Positions 17,316-24,981 of a DNA stretch of 64,000 bases are shown one piece after another. The DNA comes from DATFNI01 sp963712305 (lineage in GTDB: Bacteria; Bacteroidota; Rhodothermia; Balneolales; DATFMH01): NCBI GenBank assembly GCA_963712305.1, contig CAVQHI010000001.1, forward strand, positions 930,001 through 994,000, given 5' to 3'. Each line of letters opens with the position of its first letter. The first letter of the stretch is position 1. Made by a program: the position numbers and the translations under genes. The notes under the pieces are model-generated. The model was not told the origin of the DNA. It saw nothing but the letters and a program-made list of their open reading frames with translations, and did no database searches.

Positions 17316-18464
17316 TCAACTGGCAATCAATGCGCTCAGTTTATTGCAGTTTATCTGCTGAAACCAATCCGTCAATCTTTTTTTCATGAACGGTGGGCAA
17401 AAGTTGGAAGCATGGTAGTCAACCACGATGAGCTGTATTGCGGATCTTGGTAAAGCAGGATTGTAATATTCCGGATTTACCGTATAAAGCTTTTGGGCTC
17501 CCTGTGCCGAGGGAGAAAAAAGCTTGTAATAAAAATCACCTGACGGATCTTTAAAATTTTGAATAACATAAACAGGAGTCTGCACTTCAGCGGCCGACAT
17601 CTTCGATAAAGAATCCTGATTCTCATGAAGCAAATCCTCCAGTTTGCCGACTTTTTTTATGGATGCCGATAGAATTGCATTTGAACTGTTAATGGATTGC
17701 CTGATATAGCCTTTCACTTTGGGATCCGTATTTGAAGCCAAATTATGCTGCTCCTCCTTCAAGTCTTCTTTATTCTGTATCACCTCGTCTTTGGCTTGTG
17801 ACAGATCATGTTTTAGCTTACGAATCATGAATTGCGTATATCCCCGTTTCGTCAACGGCGTAAAGACCGCTTTCCCTTTTTTCTTCAGGATGATGATGTG
17901 ATTGCCCACCACGATTTGGCCATCCGACTCGCTCGTTATTTTTGGCAGTAAGAAAAACAGCCGCACTCCTGTATCCGAACACTGATTCTTAAATTCATCC
18001 GGCAGTACATTGCTGAGATCATTCACAAATAATTCTAATCCACCGTGTGATTCACCTGCCTTTTTAATTTTGTGCGAATATTGATCCAGGTAATAGTTAA
18101 AACACGTCATACGGAGCGCTGCCTGTACCGGGGCTTTATTCGAATCAGCCGATCCTTCATATGGAGCGAACACCGGATTCAGATCGCAATAAATTGAAAG
18201 CGATGGATCAATATCGAACCCTCTCGGTAGATTTACAGCCGGTGCATGGGCTACTGTTGAAAAAATACCAAACATGAACTTTTCCATCGATTCATACTTT
18301 GCATCCTTGTGTTGCATCATTATTTCAATGCCTGGTCGACCATTAACCGAGTTCCCTTTTATTTTACCTTTCACACTTTGTGGGGCTTGTGCCGAGGCCG
18401 TTGTGACTTTCACCAGGAACAGCACAACGAACACAAGCCCCCGTTTATACAGTTTATTTTGCAT
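17316..18464 (-). CDS. Secreted protein of unknown function
   Basis: 382 residues. Signal peptide with cleavage near TTASAQA. The mature protein has no recognised domain. Visible parts are an N-terminal SVKGKIKGNSVNGRPGIEI segment, a central charged coiled-coil-like stretch (LKHDLSQAKDEVIQNKEDLK), and a C-terminal half with YVIQNFKDPSGDFYYKLFSP and several Cys. It is predicted periplasmic or surface-exposed. It lies 9 bp after the small protein at 18474 and 31 bp before the four-helix membrane protein, so the three are likely cotranscribed. Confidence 0.65.
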   Translation of the reverse strand: MQNKLYKRGLVFVVLFLVKVTTASAQAPQSVKGKIKGNSVNGRPGIEIMMQHKDAKYESMEKFMFGIFSTVAHAPAVNLPRGFDIDPSLSIYCDLNPVFAPYEGSADSNKAPVQAALRMTCFNYYLDQYSHKIKKAGESHGGLELFVNDLSNVLPDEFKNQCSDTGVRLFFLLPKITSESDGQIVVGNHIIILKKKGKAVFTPLTKRGYTQFMIRKLKHDLSQAKDEVIQNKEDLKEEQHNLASNTDPKVKGYIRQSINSSNAILSASIKKVGKLEDLLHENQDSLSKMSAAEVQTPVYVIQNFKDPSGDFYYKLFSPSAQGAQKLYTVNPEYYNPALPRSAIQLIVVDYHASNFCPPFMKKRLTDWFQQINCNKLSALIAS

Positions 18465-18473
18465 AGATTCGAA

Positions 18474-18773
18474 TCAACTTTCCTGAAGTTTTTCGACACC
18501 CTTTTCCAGGTCTTCTCTATTCATTACGGGATAAAAATCCACTTTGGCGTTGAAGGAAAGGAAAAACGGTTCAGCAATGACAGGTATTTCTGAAGAGCTA
18601 TTGATGTTACATATCATAAAGCATGACCTGTAACCATCTACTGTGTAGAAATAAATGGCCTCCGGATTGAATTTGCCCGTTACAGACAGAATCGTCTTTT
18701 GGAGTGATCTATCTGCAAACGCCTTGTTTGCAGTAACGATATCGGAAAAAGTGATTCTTACTAACGTACGCAT
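18474..18773 (-). CDS. Small alpha-beta (GYD/dimeric barrel-like) protein
   Basis: 99 residues, cytoplasmic. The pattern MRTLVRITFSD, EAIYFYTVDGYRSCFMICNI and IPVIAEPFFLSFNAKVDFYP fits a small ferredoxin-like fold seen in dimeric barrel proteins, including family members described only as hypothetical. The function is unknown. First gene of the three-gene operon ending at 16814. Confidence 0.65.
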   Translation of the reverse strand: MRTLVRITFSDIVTANKAFADRSLQKTILSVTGKFNPEAIYFYTVDGYRSCFMICNINSSSEIPVIAEPFFLSFNAKVDFYPVMNREDLEKGVEKLQES

Positions 18774-18820
18774 ATCGACCTCCTTTTTGTTTGAATAGAC
18801 AGATTATTCATCAAAACTTG

Positions 18821-19177
18821 TTACTCATATCTCAGCACTCCGAGGGTGACTACATATTCCTTATGCTGCGAGTCGTACCGTACATGGTATTCGGTTGGGT
18901 AGTAACCGTGATGTTGAAATGCATCAGGCTGCTTTACCGTCATGGTTGTGTCCGAAACCGGTCCCATGGCTGTCATCTTCTTAGGCGTATGACAATCGTT
19001 ACATCCACCAATCAATACCAGGTGTCTTCCCCATTCAACCTGGCTTTTAAATCCACCATAATTAACTGTAGTGACCGGTATATCTGTTTTTTTTGCAGAC
19101 TGGCTCTGGTTGCATCCAACCACAACAAGCAGTGACAGGATGGCCCAAACGCAAGAATTTACTGAGTGCAACTTCAT
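18821..19177 (-). pseudogene. Truncated c-type cytochrome lipoprotein
   Basis: 118 codons with a lipobox (VVGC) and one heme motif CNDCH. The first about 75 residues match the cytochrome at 19847-20458 closely (NYGGFKSQVEWGRHLVLIGG versus NYGGYKSQVAWGRHLVTISG, then CNDCHTPK and MTAMGPV). After that it diverges into a short tail with YYPTEYHVRYDSQHKEYV and ends, lacking the rest of the cytochrome fold and the C-terminal axial-ligand region of the paralogue. Likely a decayed or chimeric duplicate, though it could be expressed. Confidence 0.65.
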
Positions 19178-19846
19178 AACAAAAACCCTCTGATTTTTAT
19201 TTAACCTTATATACAGTCATGCTATTGACAGCATTTCCCATTGAGCAATTATCACATGCCAAAGCTACCCTCAGAATGCGATCCGGACAATAGAACGAAT
19301 GTTAGAGGCGGGAATTGACGGGAAACGAATCCTTAGTTCGATGCAGAGACTACAGTGGAGAGATGGGAGTACTTATCAGTAAATAAGATTTACGAACAAG
19401 GATTACCGATTTTCGATTTGAGAAGTGTTAATCCGGAGTGAAACATGCAGGATGCAAAAGTGCAGGGCAATGAACGGTAGAGAGCAGACGTGAGAAGTGA
19501 GACGTTCTTAGATACGAAACTCACCGGTTGGGTGAATGGAGAGATTACAAAAGGCTTTCGTATTGAAATTTGACTCCCCGCCGGTCCGGAAGTATCCTTT
19601 TTAACCATGAAGGCATGAAGGCAAATTAAGCCTTCCTTCATCAGTCTTAACTTCTTAATGGTTTATCATCTGTCATCGGTCAGCAGTCATCCGTTTTCAT
19701 TCATTTATCTTATTTCCTGATCTGTAGGCATCCGTGAAAATCCGCGGCAGCGGAAGTAAGGTGCAAAATGTGCAGAGAACCTGAGCTGTCGTTCCTTTAT
19801 TGCCACCTTAATGTGGGCTTCTTATATCGAACTCTAAGTTATGGGC
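19178..19846. other. Gene-free interval with degenerate repeat phrases
   Basis: No coding frame is supported. The interval includes GAAGGCATGAAGGCAAATTAAGCC and a CATCCGTGAAAATCCGCGGC phrase that recurs in similar form near 38389, a dispersed intergenic phrase. The interval separates the two related cytochromes and may be the footprint of the duplication that produced them. Confidence 0.5.
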
Positions 19847-20458
19847 TCAGTGCTTGACACCCATCACAGGTGGTTCCGGTGCAGGCACCTCATTATGAAC
19901 CGGTTTAAGAGATTTCAAATATGAGAAGACGGCGGCCAGTTCGTTATCGCTCATAGTCGCATAATTTACAGCCATTATACTCATAGGCGGTAAAAGTGGT
20001 CGCGTTCCGTCCATTCCCATAAACTTCCTTTCCCGAATGGCCTTAAAAAATTGTGACTGAGTCCAGTTCCCAATGCCGGTTCCATCCGGAGTAAGATTGG
20101 CAGTATAGGTTATTCCCCATGGACCTACCCAAACGGTAAAATCGTTAGACACACTAAGACCTTTGCTCTGCATTTCGGCACGGTTCACATCAGGTATAGG
20201 AGCATTAGACGGATGACCAGACAACGTTAAAGTCGTATCATTCACCGGTCCCATTGCAGTCATCATTTTAGGCGTATGACAATCATTACATCCGCTTATG
20301 GTTACCAAATGCCGCCCCCAAGCTACCTGGCTTTTATATCCACCATAATTAGCTTCAACTGCCGTAGCAGTGTTCTTTGAAGATTGCTTCTGGCTACACC
20401 CACCCAAAATCAGACACGGCACAGCAAGTATACAATAGACTACAGACGACGACTTCAT
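19847..20458 (-). CDS. Monoheme c-type cytochrome lipoprotein
   Basis: 203 residues. N-terminal lipobox LGGC, then the single heme-binding CNDCH near residue 57 in WGRHLVTISGCNDCHTPK. The later part shows WVGPWGITYTANLTPDGTGIG, IRERKFMGMDGTRPLLPPMS and ELAAVFSYLKSLKPV, the usual C-terminal helix of this cytochrome type (the same layout is found in alcohol or gluconate dehydrogenase-like cytochrome subunits). It is an electron carrier in the periplasm; a Met in the MxxMS segment could be the second axial ligand. The truncated copy lies at 18821-19177. Confidence 0.85.
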   Translation of the reverse strand: MKSSSVVYCILAVPCLILGGCSQKQSSKNTATAVEANYGGYKSQVAWGRHLVTISGCNDCHTPKMMTAMGPVNDTTLTLSGHPSNAPIPDVNRAEMQSKGLSVSNDFTVWVGPWGITYTANLTPDGTGIGNWTQSQFFKAIRERKFMGMDGTRPLLPPMSIMAVNYATMSDNELAAVFSYLKSLKPVHNEVPAPEPPVMGVKH

Positions 20459-20573
20459 AGCAAGCTACTATAAATAAGTTGATAACAGATAATTAACTTA
20501 TTAACAGTAACTTAATTTTAAATTTCGAATTATTAAATATTTATAATAAAAAACTTTTCCATGCTTCGTTCTG

Positions 20574-21575
20574 CTAATTAATTTTTGTGGATACTTCTAT
20601 AATTTTAACGGGAGATTGAGTCGGAATTATGCGGTTTAATTTCAACCCTGCCTTTAGCAACAATACTTCAAATTCATCGGCGGACCGTTCCTTGCTGCCG
20701 TTCATAACCTGCATGTGCAGGTCCAGAAACAGGCTTCCCATATCATTCTCGCCATCCAGGACCCTCTCGATGATCAACAACTTTGTATCGCTGTCCATCA
20801 CCTTATTACAGTTTTGCAGGATCTTCAATGCTTTATTATCATTCCAATCGTGAATGATATGCTTCATCATTAAGACATCTGCCTCTGGGACATTTTCAAA
20901 GAAATCCCCGGATTTTACAGTTACTCTTTCGGATACCTCATCCAGAACATGATTATCCACCACCTTTTTCATGTCATACAGGATTCCGTGCAGGTGTGGA
21001 TTAGCTATCAGAATACTTTTAAGCAAGAGCCCCTGGCCACCGGCTATATCGCATATGGTTTTGTAAGGTGTGAAATCATATGCATCAGGAATTATCCTCG
21101 CAGATGCCGCGGAATTAGCAGTCATCCAATCATTAAACATTTTTGCGTGATTCGGATTGGTCTCGAGGTATTCAAAAAATGATGTTCCCATTGTTTGAGC
21201 AAAAGCCGATTCACCGGTTTCCAGCGATGAGATCAGGTTGTCCCAGCTTTTTCTCCATGGACCACCACCCATAAGAATGACGCCCTCATACATGCTGCCC
21301 GGAACATCCTTCAAAAGACACCTTCCCGCGTCTGTCAGCGAGAATTGACCATCACTTGATGAAACAATCCCCAGGCCGGAAGCATAACGGAGCACCCTGT
21401 ATAGCACATCAGTATGTAGATTACATGCCTCAGCCAGTTTATCTGCGGTCCCTGAATCATCACGCATTTGCTCTATCACGCCTGATTTAACAAGTGTGTA
21501 AATGACATCTGTATTGGCAAAGCCCGCAACCAATCGCCTCACCTGTATATTCGGCGGTACCGATTCCTTCAGCAT
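20574..21575 (-). CDS. O-methyltransferase (acetylserotonin/hydroxyindole type)
   Basis: 333 residues. N-terminal dimerisation helices with LAEACNLHTDVLYRVLRYAS, then the SAM-binding domain: CDIAGGQGLLLKSIL (motif I), GILYDMKKVVDNH, DVLMMKHIIHDWNDNKALKIL (containing the catalytic HDW) and LLIIERVLD. The His of MMKHIIHDW is the expected general base. Such enzymes methylate phenolic or indolic hydroxyls in small molecules; the substrate is not deducible. No biosynthetic genes lie directly beside it. Confidence 0.92.
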   Translation of the reverse strand: MLKESVPPNIQVRRLVAGFANTDVIYTLVKSGVIEQMRDDSGTADKLAEACNLHTDVLYRVLRYASGLGIVSSSDGQFSLTDAGRCLLKDVPGSMYEGVILMGGGPWRKSWDNLISSLETGESAFAQTMGTSFFEYLETNPNHAKMFNDWMTANSAASARIIPDAYDFTPYKTICDIAGGQGLLLKSILIANPHLHGILYDMKKVVDNHVLDEVSERVTVKSGDFFENVPEADVLMMKHIIHDWNDNKALKILQNCNKVMDSDTKLLIIERVLDGENDMGSLFLDLHMQVMNGSKERSADEFEVLLLKAGLKLNRIIPTQSPVKIIEVSTKIN

Positions 21576-21696
21576 ATTGTCTCTAATTGAGAATTTATAA
21601 CCTGGTTCTGGTCTATTTACTCAATAAGGTATCTTAAGTATTCAAACCGGGCAATAGAATAATTGTTACATTTGAGATCAATACCATTCACTATGA

Positions 21697-22013
21697 TGTC
21701 ATTGCGAGGCATCTCATTCTATTAACCACTATTTTAAGTGTTTGCTTTCAATTTTTCATGTAATACTACTGCATAAAATTTAATACGGAGATGCCGTGGC
21801 AATCTCGTGTCATCCAGGCAACTAACCGACAATTGCTGCCTGATCAAATACCATTCAAAATCTTTTCACCCATCTTTAAGAGATACGATCATTGCTTTAT
21901 GTAAACGGGAATGCCACGGCTCCTCGAATCAATTTCAATGATTAATATAGATGCTTGATATGTTCGAAATTTCTTATCAATCATTCGTGTGTAGGAGAAG
22001 CCTCGCAATGACA
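21697..22013. mobile_element. MITE-like nested inverted-repeat element
   Basis: The ends are perfect 14-bp inverted repeats: TGTCATTGCGAGGC at 21697-21710 and GCCTCGCAATGACA at 22000-22013. Nested inside are GCCGTGGCA (21793) and TGCCACGGC (21912), so the whole 317 bp folds into a long hairpin. There is no coding frame and no transposase. It resembles a miniature inverted-repeat element; a target-site duplication is not evident. It lies just before a hairpin and a truncated gene. Confidence 0.75.
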
Positions 22014-22057
22014 CCCCTCTTGAGACCGAGAAGCTATATAAAGTTTCCTTGTTATTT

Positions 22058-22090
22058 ACGAACATGGCCTCCGCCAAAGGCCATGTTCGT
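22058..22090. repeat. Strong hairpin
   Basis: ACGAACATGGCCT and AGGCCATGTTCGT form a perfect 13-bp stem around a 7-nt loop CCGCCAA. It separates the MITE-like element from the YdeI-like fragment, and lacks a T-tract, so it is not a clear terminator. Confidence 0.7.
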
Positions 22091-22111
22091 AACTCAATTA
22101 CTCCCCGGTAA

Positions 22112-22417
22112 ACAAATGAACGCCTACGGCCGCCCGGCCTGAAAGCATTTCAGGAATACGATCCTAAAGATGCCGGTCAATATTCCTGTGAACGACCTAA
22201 CCGCACATTAGATACTGTTTACGAAGAGCAATTCAAGAAGAACCCAAAAGCATGGGAGTTTTTCCAATCGCAACCGCCCTTTTATCGCAAGACTACAAGC
22301 TGGTGGGTGATGAGCGCCAAGAAGGAAGAGACGCGACAACGACGTTTAGCCACCTTGATCGAAGATTCTGAAAACGACGAACACAAAGCGGCTGTTACGC
22401 TTAAACCAAAATCGTGA
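22112..22417 (+). pseudogene. 5'-truncated YdeI/OmpD-associated family gene
   Basis: From 22112 the frame reads RLRPPGLKAFQEYD, then AWEFFQSQPPFYRKTTSWWV and MSAKKEETRQRRLATLIED to a stop at 22415, about 100 codons without a start codon. This is the C-terminal half of the YdeI (OmpD-associated) family, which ends in just this SAK..ETR.RRLATLIEDS block. The upstream half (with the conserved WFxxxxxWxxWLxxxH region) is missing; a TAA lies immediately before the preserved part, next to the palindromic elements. Confidence 0.85.
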
Positions 22418-22523
22418 TTTTAGTTTAGACGCATTGAAGCCGGAAAAACCAGTTAACGGTCACAAGTTACAAACTCGCGACATATCAGGGCTTAGTTGTT
22501 GAGGATACTGGTATTCTATAAAT

Positions 22524-22560
22524 ACTATCAACTATCAACTATCAACTATCAACTATCAAC
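22524..22560. repeat. Tandem 7-bp repeat ACTATCA
   Basis: Five exact 7-bp units of ACTATCA with a partial sixth. On the minus strand the unit reads TGATAGT, giving TGA and TAG in different frames. It lies 22 bp past the 3' end of the alpha/beta hydrolase gene. Confidence 0.9.
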
Positions 22561-22582
22561 TAAAGATAAACCAAGACACCAT

Positions 22583-23572
22583 CTATTGAACGGCGACGGA
22601 CTTCGGTTTTAAATGTCCCAGATTACGGGTAAAAAAAGCGACCACTTTATCAAGATATGCCTTAGAATTGATTTCATATGCTCCAACGTGTTTTGCTCCT
22701 TTAACAATCCACAACGAGGTATTGGGTTCAGATTTAACTTCGTCGTATAGAAGCTCGCTGTTATTCATTGGTATCGTACTATCCGCTGTTCCGGTGATCA
22801 AAAGTAATGGTCGCGGCTTCCAGGTTTTCAGGGATTTATCAGGTGCTACTTTATCGACATTCAATCCGTTAAAAATGTCCATTTCCCAGAGTATTTCCTG
22901 AGTAAATGGGAAGTTCGGCAGGTTTGTCCACCTGGGCATGTGGCTGCTCAGATAACTACGCAAATTCGCAAAAGGACTATCGGCAACCACGGCTGAAATC
23001 ACCGTATCATCAGCTGCGGCAAGAATTGCAGTTGACGCTCCCATGGAATAGCCGATGACACCGATTTCTGTGTAATCATGTGACCGGCCATAATCAACGG
23101 CGCCCAGCAGATCCCGCACTTCAAACTCTCCTACCGATACGACCTCACCCGGCGATCGCCCTTCTGCACGAAAATCGAACATGATCACAGAGACCCCTGC
23201 TTTATGCAATGTACCCGCCAGCGGGAGAACGGGACGTATATCGGACCGATTATCTTTATAGCCATGGGCCATAATAACAAGCCTGTTTGTTACTGTGTCC
23301 GCAGGAATCAACCAGCCTTTTATCTGCAGATGATCAATCCTGGAAGGGAAAGAAATTTCACGAAAGGCAAGGTGATACGATGCAGGAGTTTTAGTGATCG
23401 GTTTTCTTTGAGGATGTGTGAGATTCCAACCGACATAATAGGATATTCCCAATGTGCCAAGGATTATGAGCATCAGGAGGCTTCCAATGACAATACCTGT
23501 GATTTTTAACTTCTTGTTATGCAAAACAGAAGAATGAAGAAAAGGATGACAAGACGCTGTTTTTAAATACAA
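22583..23572 (-). CDS. Membrane-anchored alpha/beta hydrolase
   Basis: 329 residues. An N-terminal membrane helix (ITGIVIGSLLMLIILGTLGI) precedes a hydrolase core with MAHGYKDNRSD (oxyanion strand), the GYSMGAS nucleophile elbow near residue 175, an Asp in GTADSTIPM and a final KGAKHVG with the catalytic His. The layout matches the Hydrolase_4/peptidase S9-like family of membrane-associated esterases. The substrate is unknown. Its start is only about 3 bp from the 3' end of the tRNA gene, on the same strand, so tRNA and hydrolase may share a transcript; an in-frame start further inside is possible. Confidence 0.85.
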   Translation of the reverse strand: MYLKTASCHPFLHSSVLHNKKLKITGIVIGSLLMLIILGTLGISYYVGWNLTHPQRKPITKTPASYHLAFREISFPSRIDHLQIKGWLIPADTVTNRLVIMAHGYKDNRSDIRPVLPLAGTLHKAGVSVIMFDFRAEGRSPGEVVSVGEFEVRDLLGAVDYGRSHDYTEIGVIGYSMGASTAILAAADDTVISAVVADSPFANLRSYLSSHMPRWTNLPNFPFTQEILWEMDIFNGLNVDKVAPDKSLKTWKPRPLLLITGTADSTIPMNNSELLYDEVKSEPNTSLWIVKGAKHVGAYEINSKAYLDKVVAFFTRNLGHLKPKSVAVQ

Positions 23573-23575
23573 AAG

Positions 23576-23649
23576 TGGACCTGAAGGGAATCGAACCCTC
23601 GACCTCCTCGTTGCGAACGAGGCGCTCTAGCCATCTGAGCTACAGGCCC
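23576..23649 (-). tRNA. tRNA-Ala(CGC)
   Basis: The minus strand folds as a standard cloverleaf. The acceptor GGGCCTG pairs with CAGGTCC including the G3-U70 pair that identifies alanine tRNAs. The anticodon arm is CCTCG-TTCGCAA-CGAGG, giving anticodon CGC (reads GCG). The T arm has GGTTCGATTCC. The CCA end is not encoded. It is the only tRNA seen in the window. Confidence 0.95.
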
Positions 23650-23926
23650 ATAGTGCAAAAATACGGATTTGACGAATACCGCGCATCAGCAGATTGAAAT
23701 GTCATCCTGCTTTCATCATTTTACGGCAAAGATAAAGATCTTACCACAAAACCCCTTCTTAGTTACGTCAGATTTGAACGTTTTCAGACTTCATTCTCTT
23801 TTCAAATCCATGTGCATAACTCTCTAATGTTCCTTTTTGGATGGATGGGGATTGTGCGTTACCTTTGAGCAGAAATTATCAATTAGTAAAAATCAATCAC
23901 TTTTTAATAACTACAATAATATCATA

Positions 23927-24355
23927 ATGGCAGAAGTAAGCACAGGTGATAAAGTAAAAGTTCACTACACGGGCAAGCTGGAAGACGAAACAGTCTTCGA
24001 TAGTTCGGTCGATCGTGAACCACTGGAATTTGAAGTGGGTGCCGGACAAATGATCCCCGGATTTGATAAAGCAGTAGAAGGAATGGAACCCGGCGATAAA
24101 AAATCAATCCAGATCCCTTCAGACGAAGCCTATGGACCACGCCGTGATGACATGATGGTTACCATCAAAAAAGAAGAATTCCCGGAAAATGTAGATCCCC
24201 AGGTGGGTCAGCAATTACAGGTAAAGCGTGAAAACGGTCACGTCTTTAATGTGGTTGTAGCTGATGTTTCAGGGGCAGATGTTACACTGGATGCCAATCA
24301 TCCACTCGCTGGAAAAGATCTCTTTTTCGATATCGAATTAGTAGAAATCGTGTGA
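23927..24355 (+). CDS. FKBP-type peptidyl-prolyl isomerase (SlyD-like)
   Basis: About 142 residues starting MAEVSTGDKVKVHYTGKL. The FKBP core is clear: TVFDSSVDREPLEFEVGAGQ, MIPGFDKAVEGMEPGDKKS and AYGPRRDDM, then the IF (insert-in-flap) domain found in SlyD proteins, and a return to the core at HPLAGKDLFFDIELVEI. It lacks the His/Cys-rich tail of classic SlyD, so the metal-binding role is probably absent. Cytoplasmic chaperone and prolyl isomerase. Good length for the family. Confidence 0.95.
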   Translation: MAEVSTGDKVKVHYTGKLEDETVFDSSVDREPLEFEVGAGQMIPGFDKAVEGMEPGDKKSIQIPSDEAYGPRRDDMMVTIKKEEFPENVDPQVGQQLQVKRENGHVFNVVVADVSGADVTLDANHPLAGKDLFFDIELVEIV

Positions 24356-24378
24356 GGAATTGCGGGTGTTCCTCACAC
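24350..24378. terminator. Convergent hairpin, possible terminator
   Basis: GTGTGAGGA and TCCTCACAC form a perfect 9-bp stem with an 11-nt loop. The stem overlaps the fkbp stop codon and lies between two convergent genes. A T-tract is missing, so termination is only probable. Confidence 0.5.
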
Positions 24379-24389
24379 CCTTCCTCAAC

Positions 24390-24752
24390 TCAGGAATCCT
24401 TCTTATCCTGATTTTCCATATTCATCGCTTCGGTGGGATCAACGATTTGGAGCTGGTTGCTCAGTGACGTCTGTAACTCCTTAATATCGTCCTCTTCCAG
24501 AATCCCGTCTATCTTTTCGATGCCCATCTTTCCAACCAGGTTAAACACCAGGCGATTAAACAGCATTTGATGTGCAACCGAATGTAGTTGCATGAACTGT
24601 TGCTCTGATATCTTACTGCCTGATAATTTGATACGGTTGATAACAGGTTCGAGCACCTTCTCTATTTTCTGATTGAACTGCTGTTCGAGTTCTTCCGCTT
24701 TCTCATTCTTGTGACTCGTTACTTCGTTTCCATGCTGGTCAACTAATCTCAT
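24390..24752 (-). CDS. Small helical protein, unknown
   Basis: 120 residues, predicted mainly helical and charged (EELEQQFNQKIEKVLEPVIN, IDGILEEDDIKELQTSLSNQ), with a Met-rich tail. No signal, no membrane helix and no family recognised. It converges with the fkbp gene and is followed (upstream on its strand) by about 230 bp of non-coding DNA. The open frame and even composition support a real gene. Confidence 0.6.
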   Translation of the reverse strand: MRLVDQHGNEVTSHKNEKAEELEQQFNQKIEKVLEPVINRIKLSGSKISEQQFMQLHSVAHQMLFNRLVFNLVGKMGIEKIDGILEEDDIKELQTSLSNQLQIVDPTEAMNMENQDKKDS

Positions 24753-24981
24753 TTTTTCCTGATTTCAGGTGATAATTACAATTTTTGATAATCTGGTCAT
24801 TGTCATATCGGTCACAAAATAGGGATTATTGTCCCGAATTTCTCGGACCGCTGCCAGCATCCGGATTACGGTCATATTTCGATAATTTTCTCAAAATGAA
24901 AAAGTAAAAAGTGGAAAGTGACGACATGGAGTTGCCAGCGCCTTCCACTTTAAACGCTTACACGTTTTTTTCAGAGTGAAT

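Noticed and set aside
19390..19641. An 83-codon minus-strand frame between the cytochromes
   Set aside because: It covers repeat-like phrases, has low-complexity composition and no ribosome site. I see it as chance.
21697..22013. A complete insertion sequence
   Set aside because: There is no transposase reading frame in any of the six frames, and no target duplication is evident. Only a miniature element is supported.
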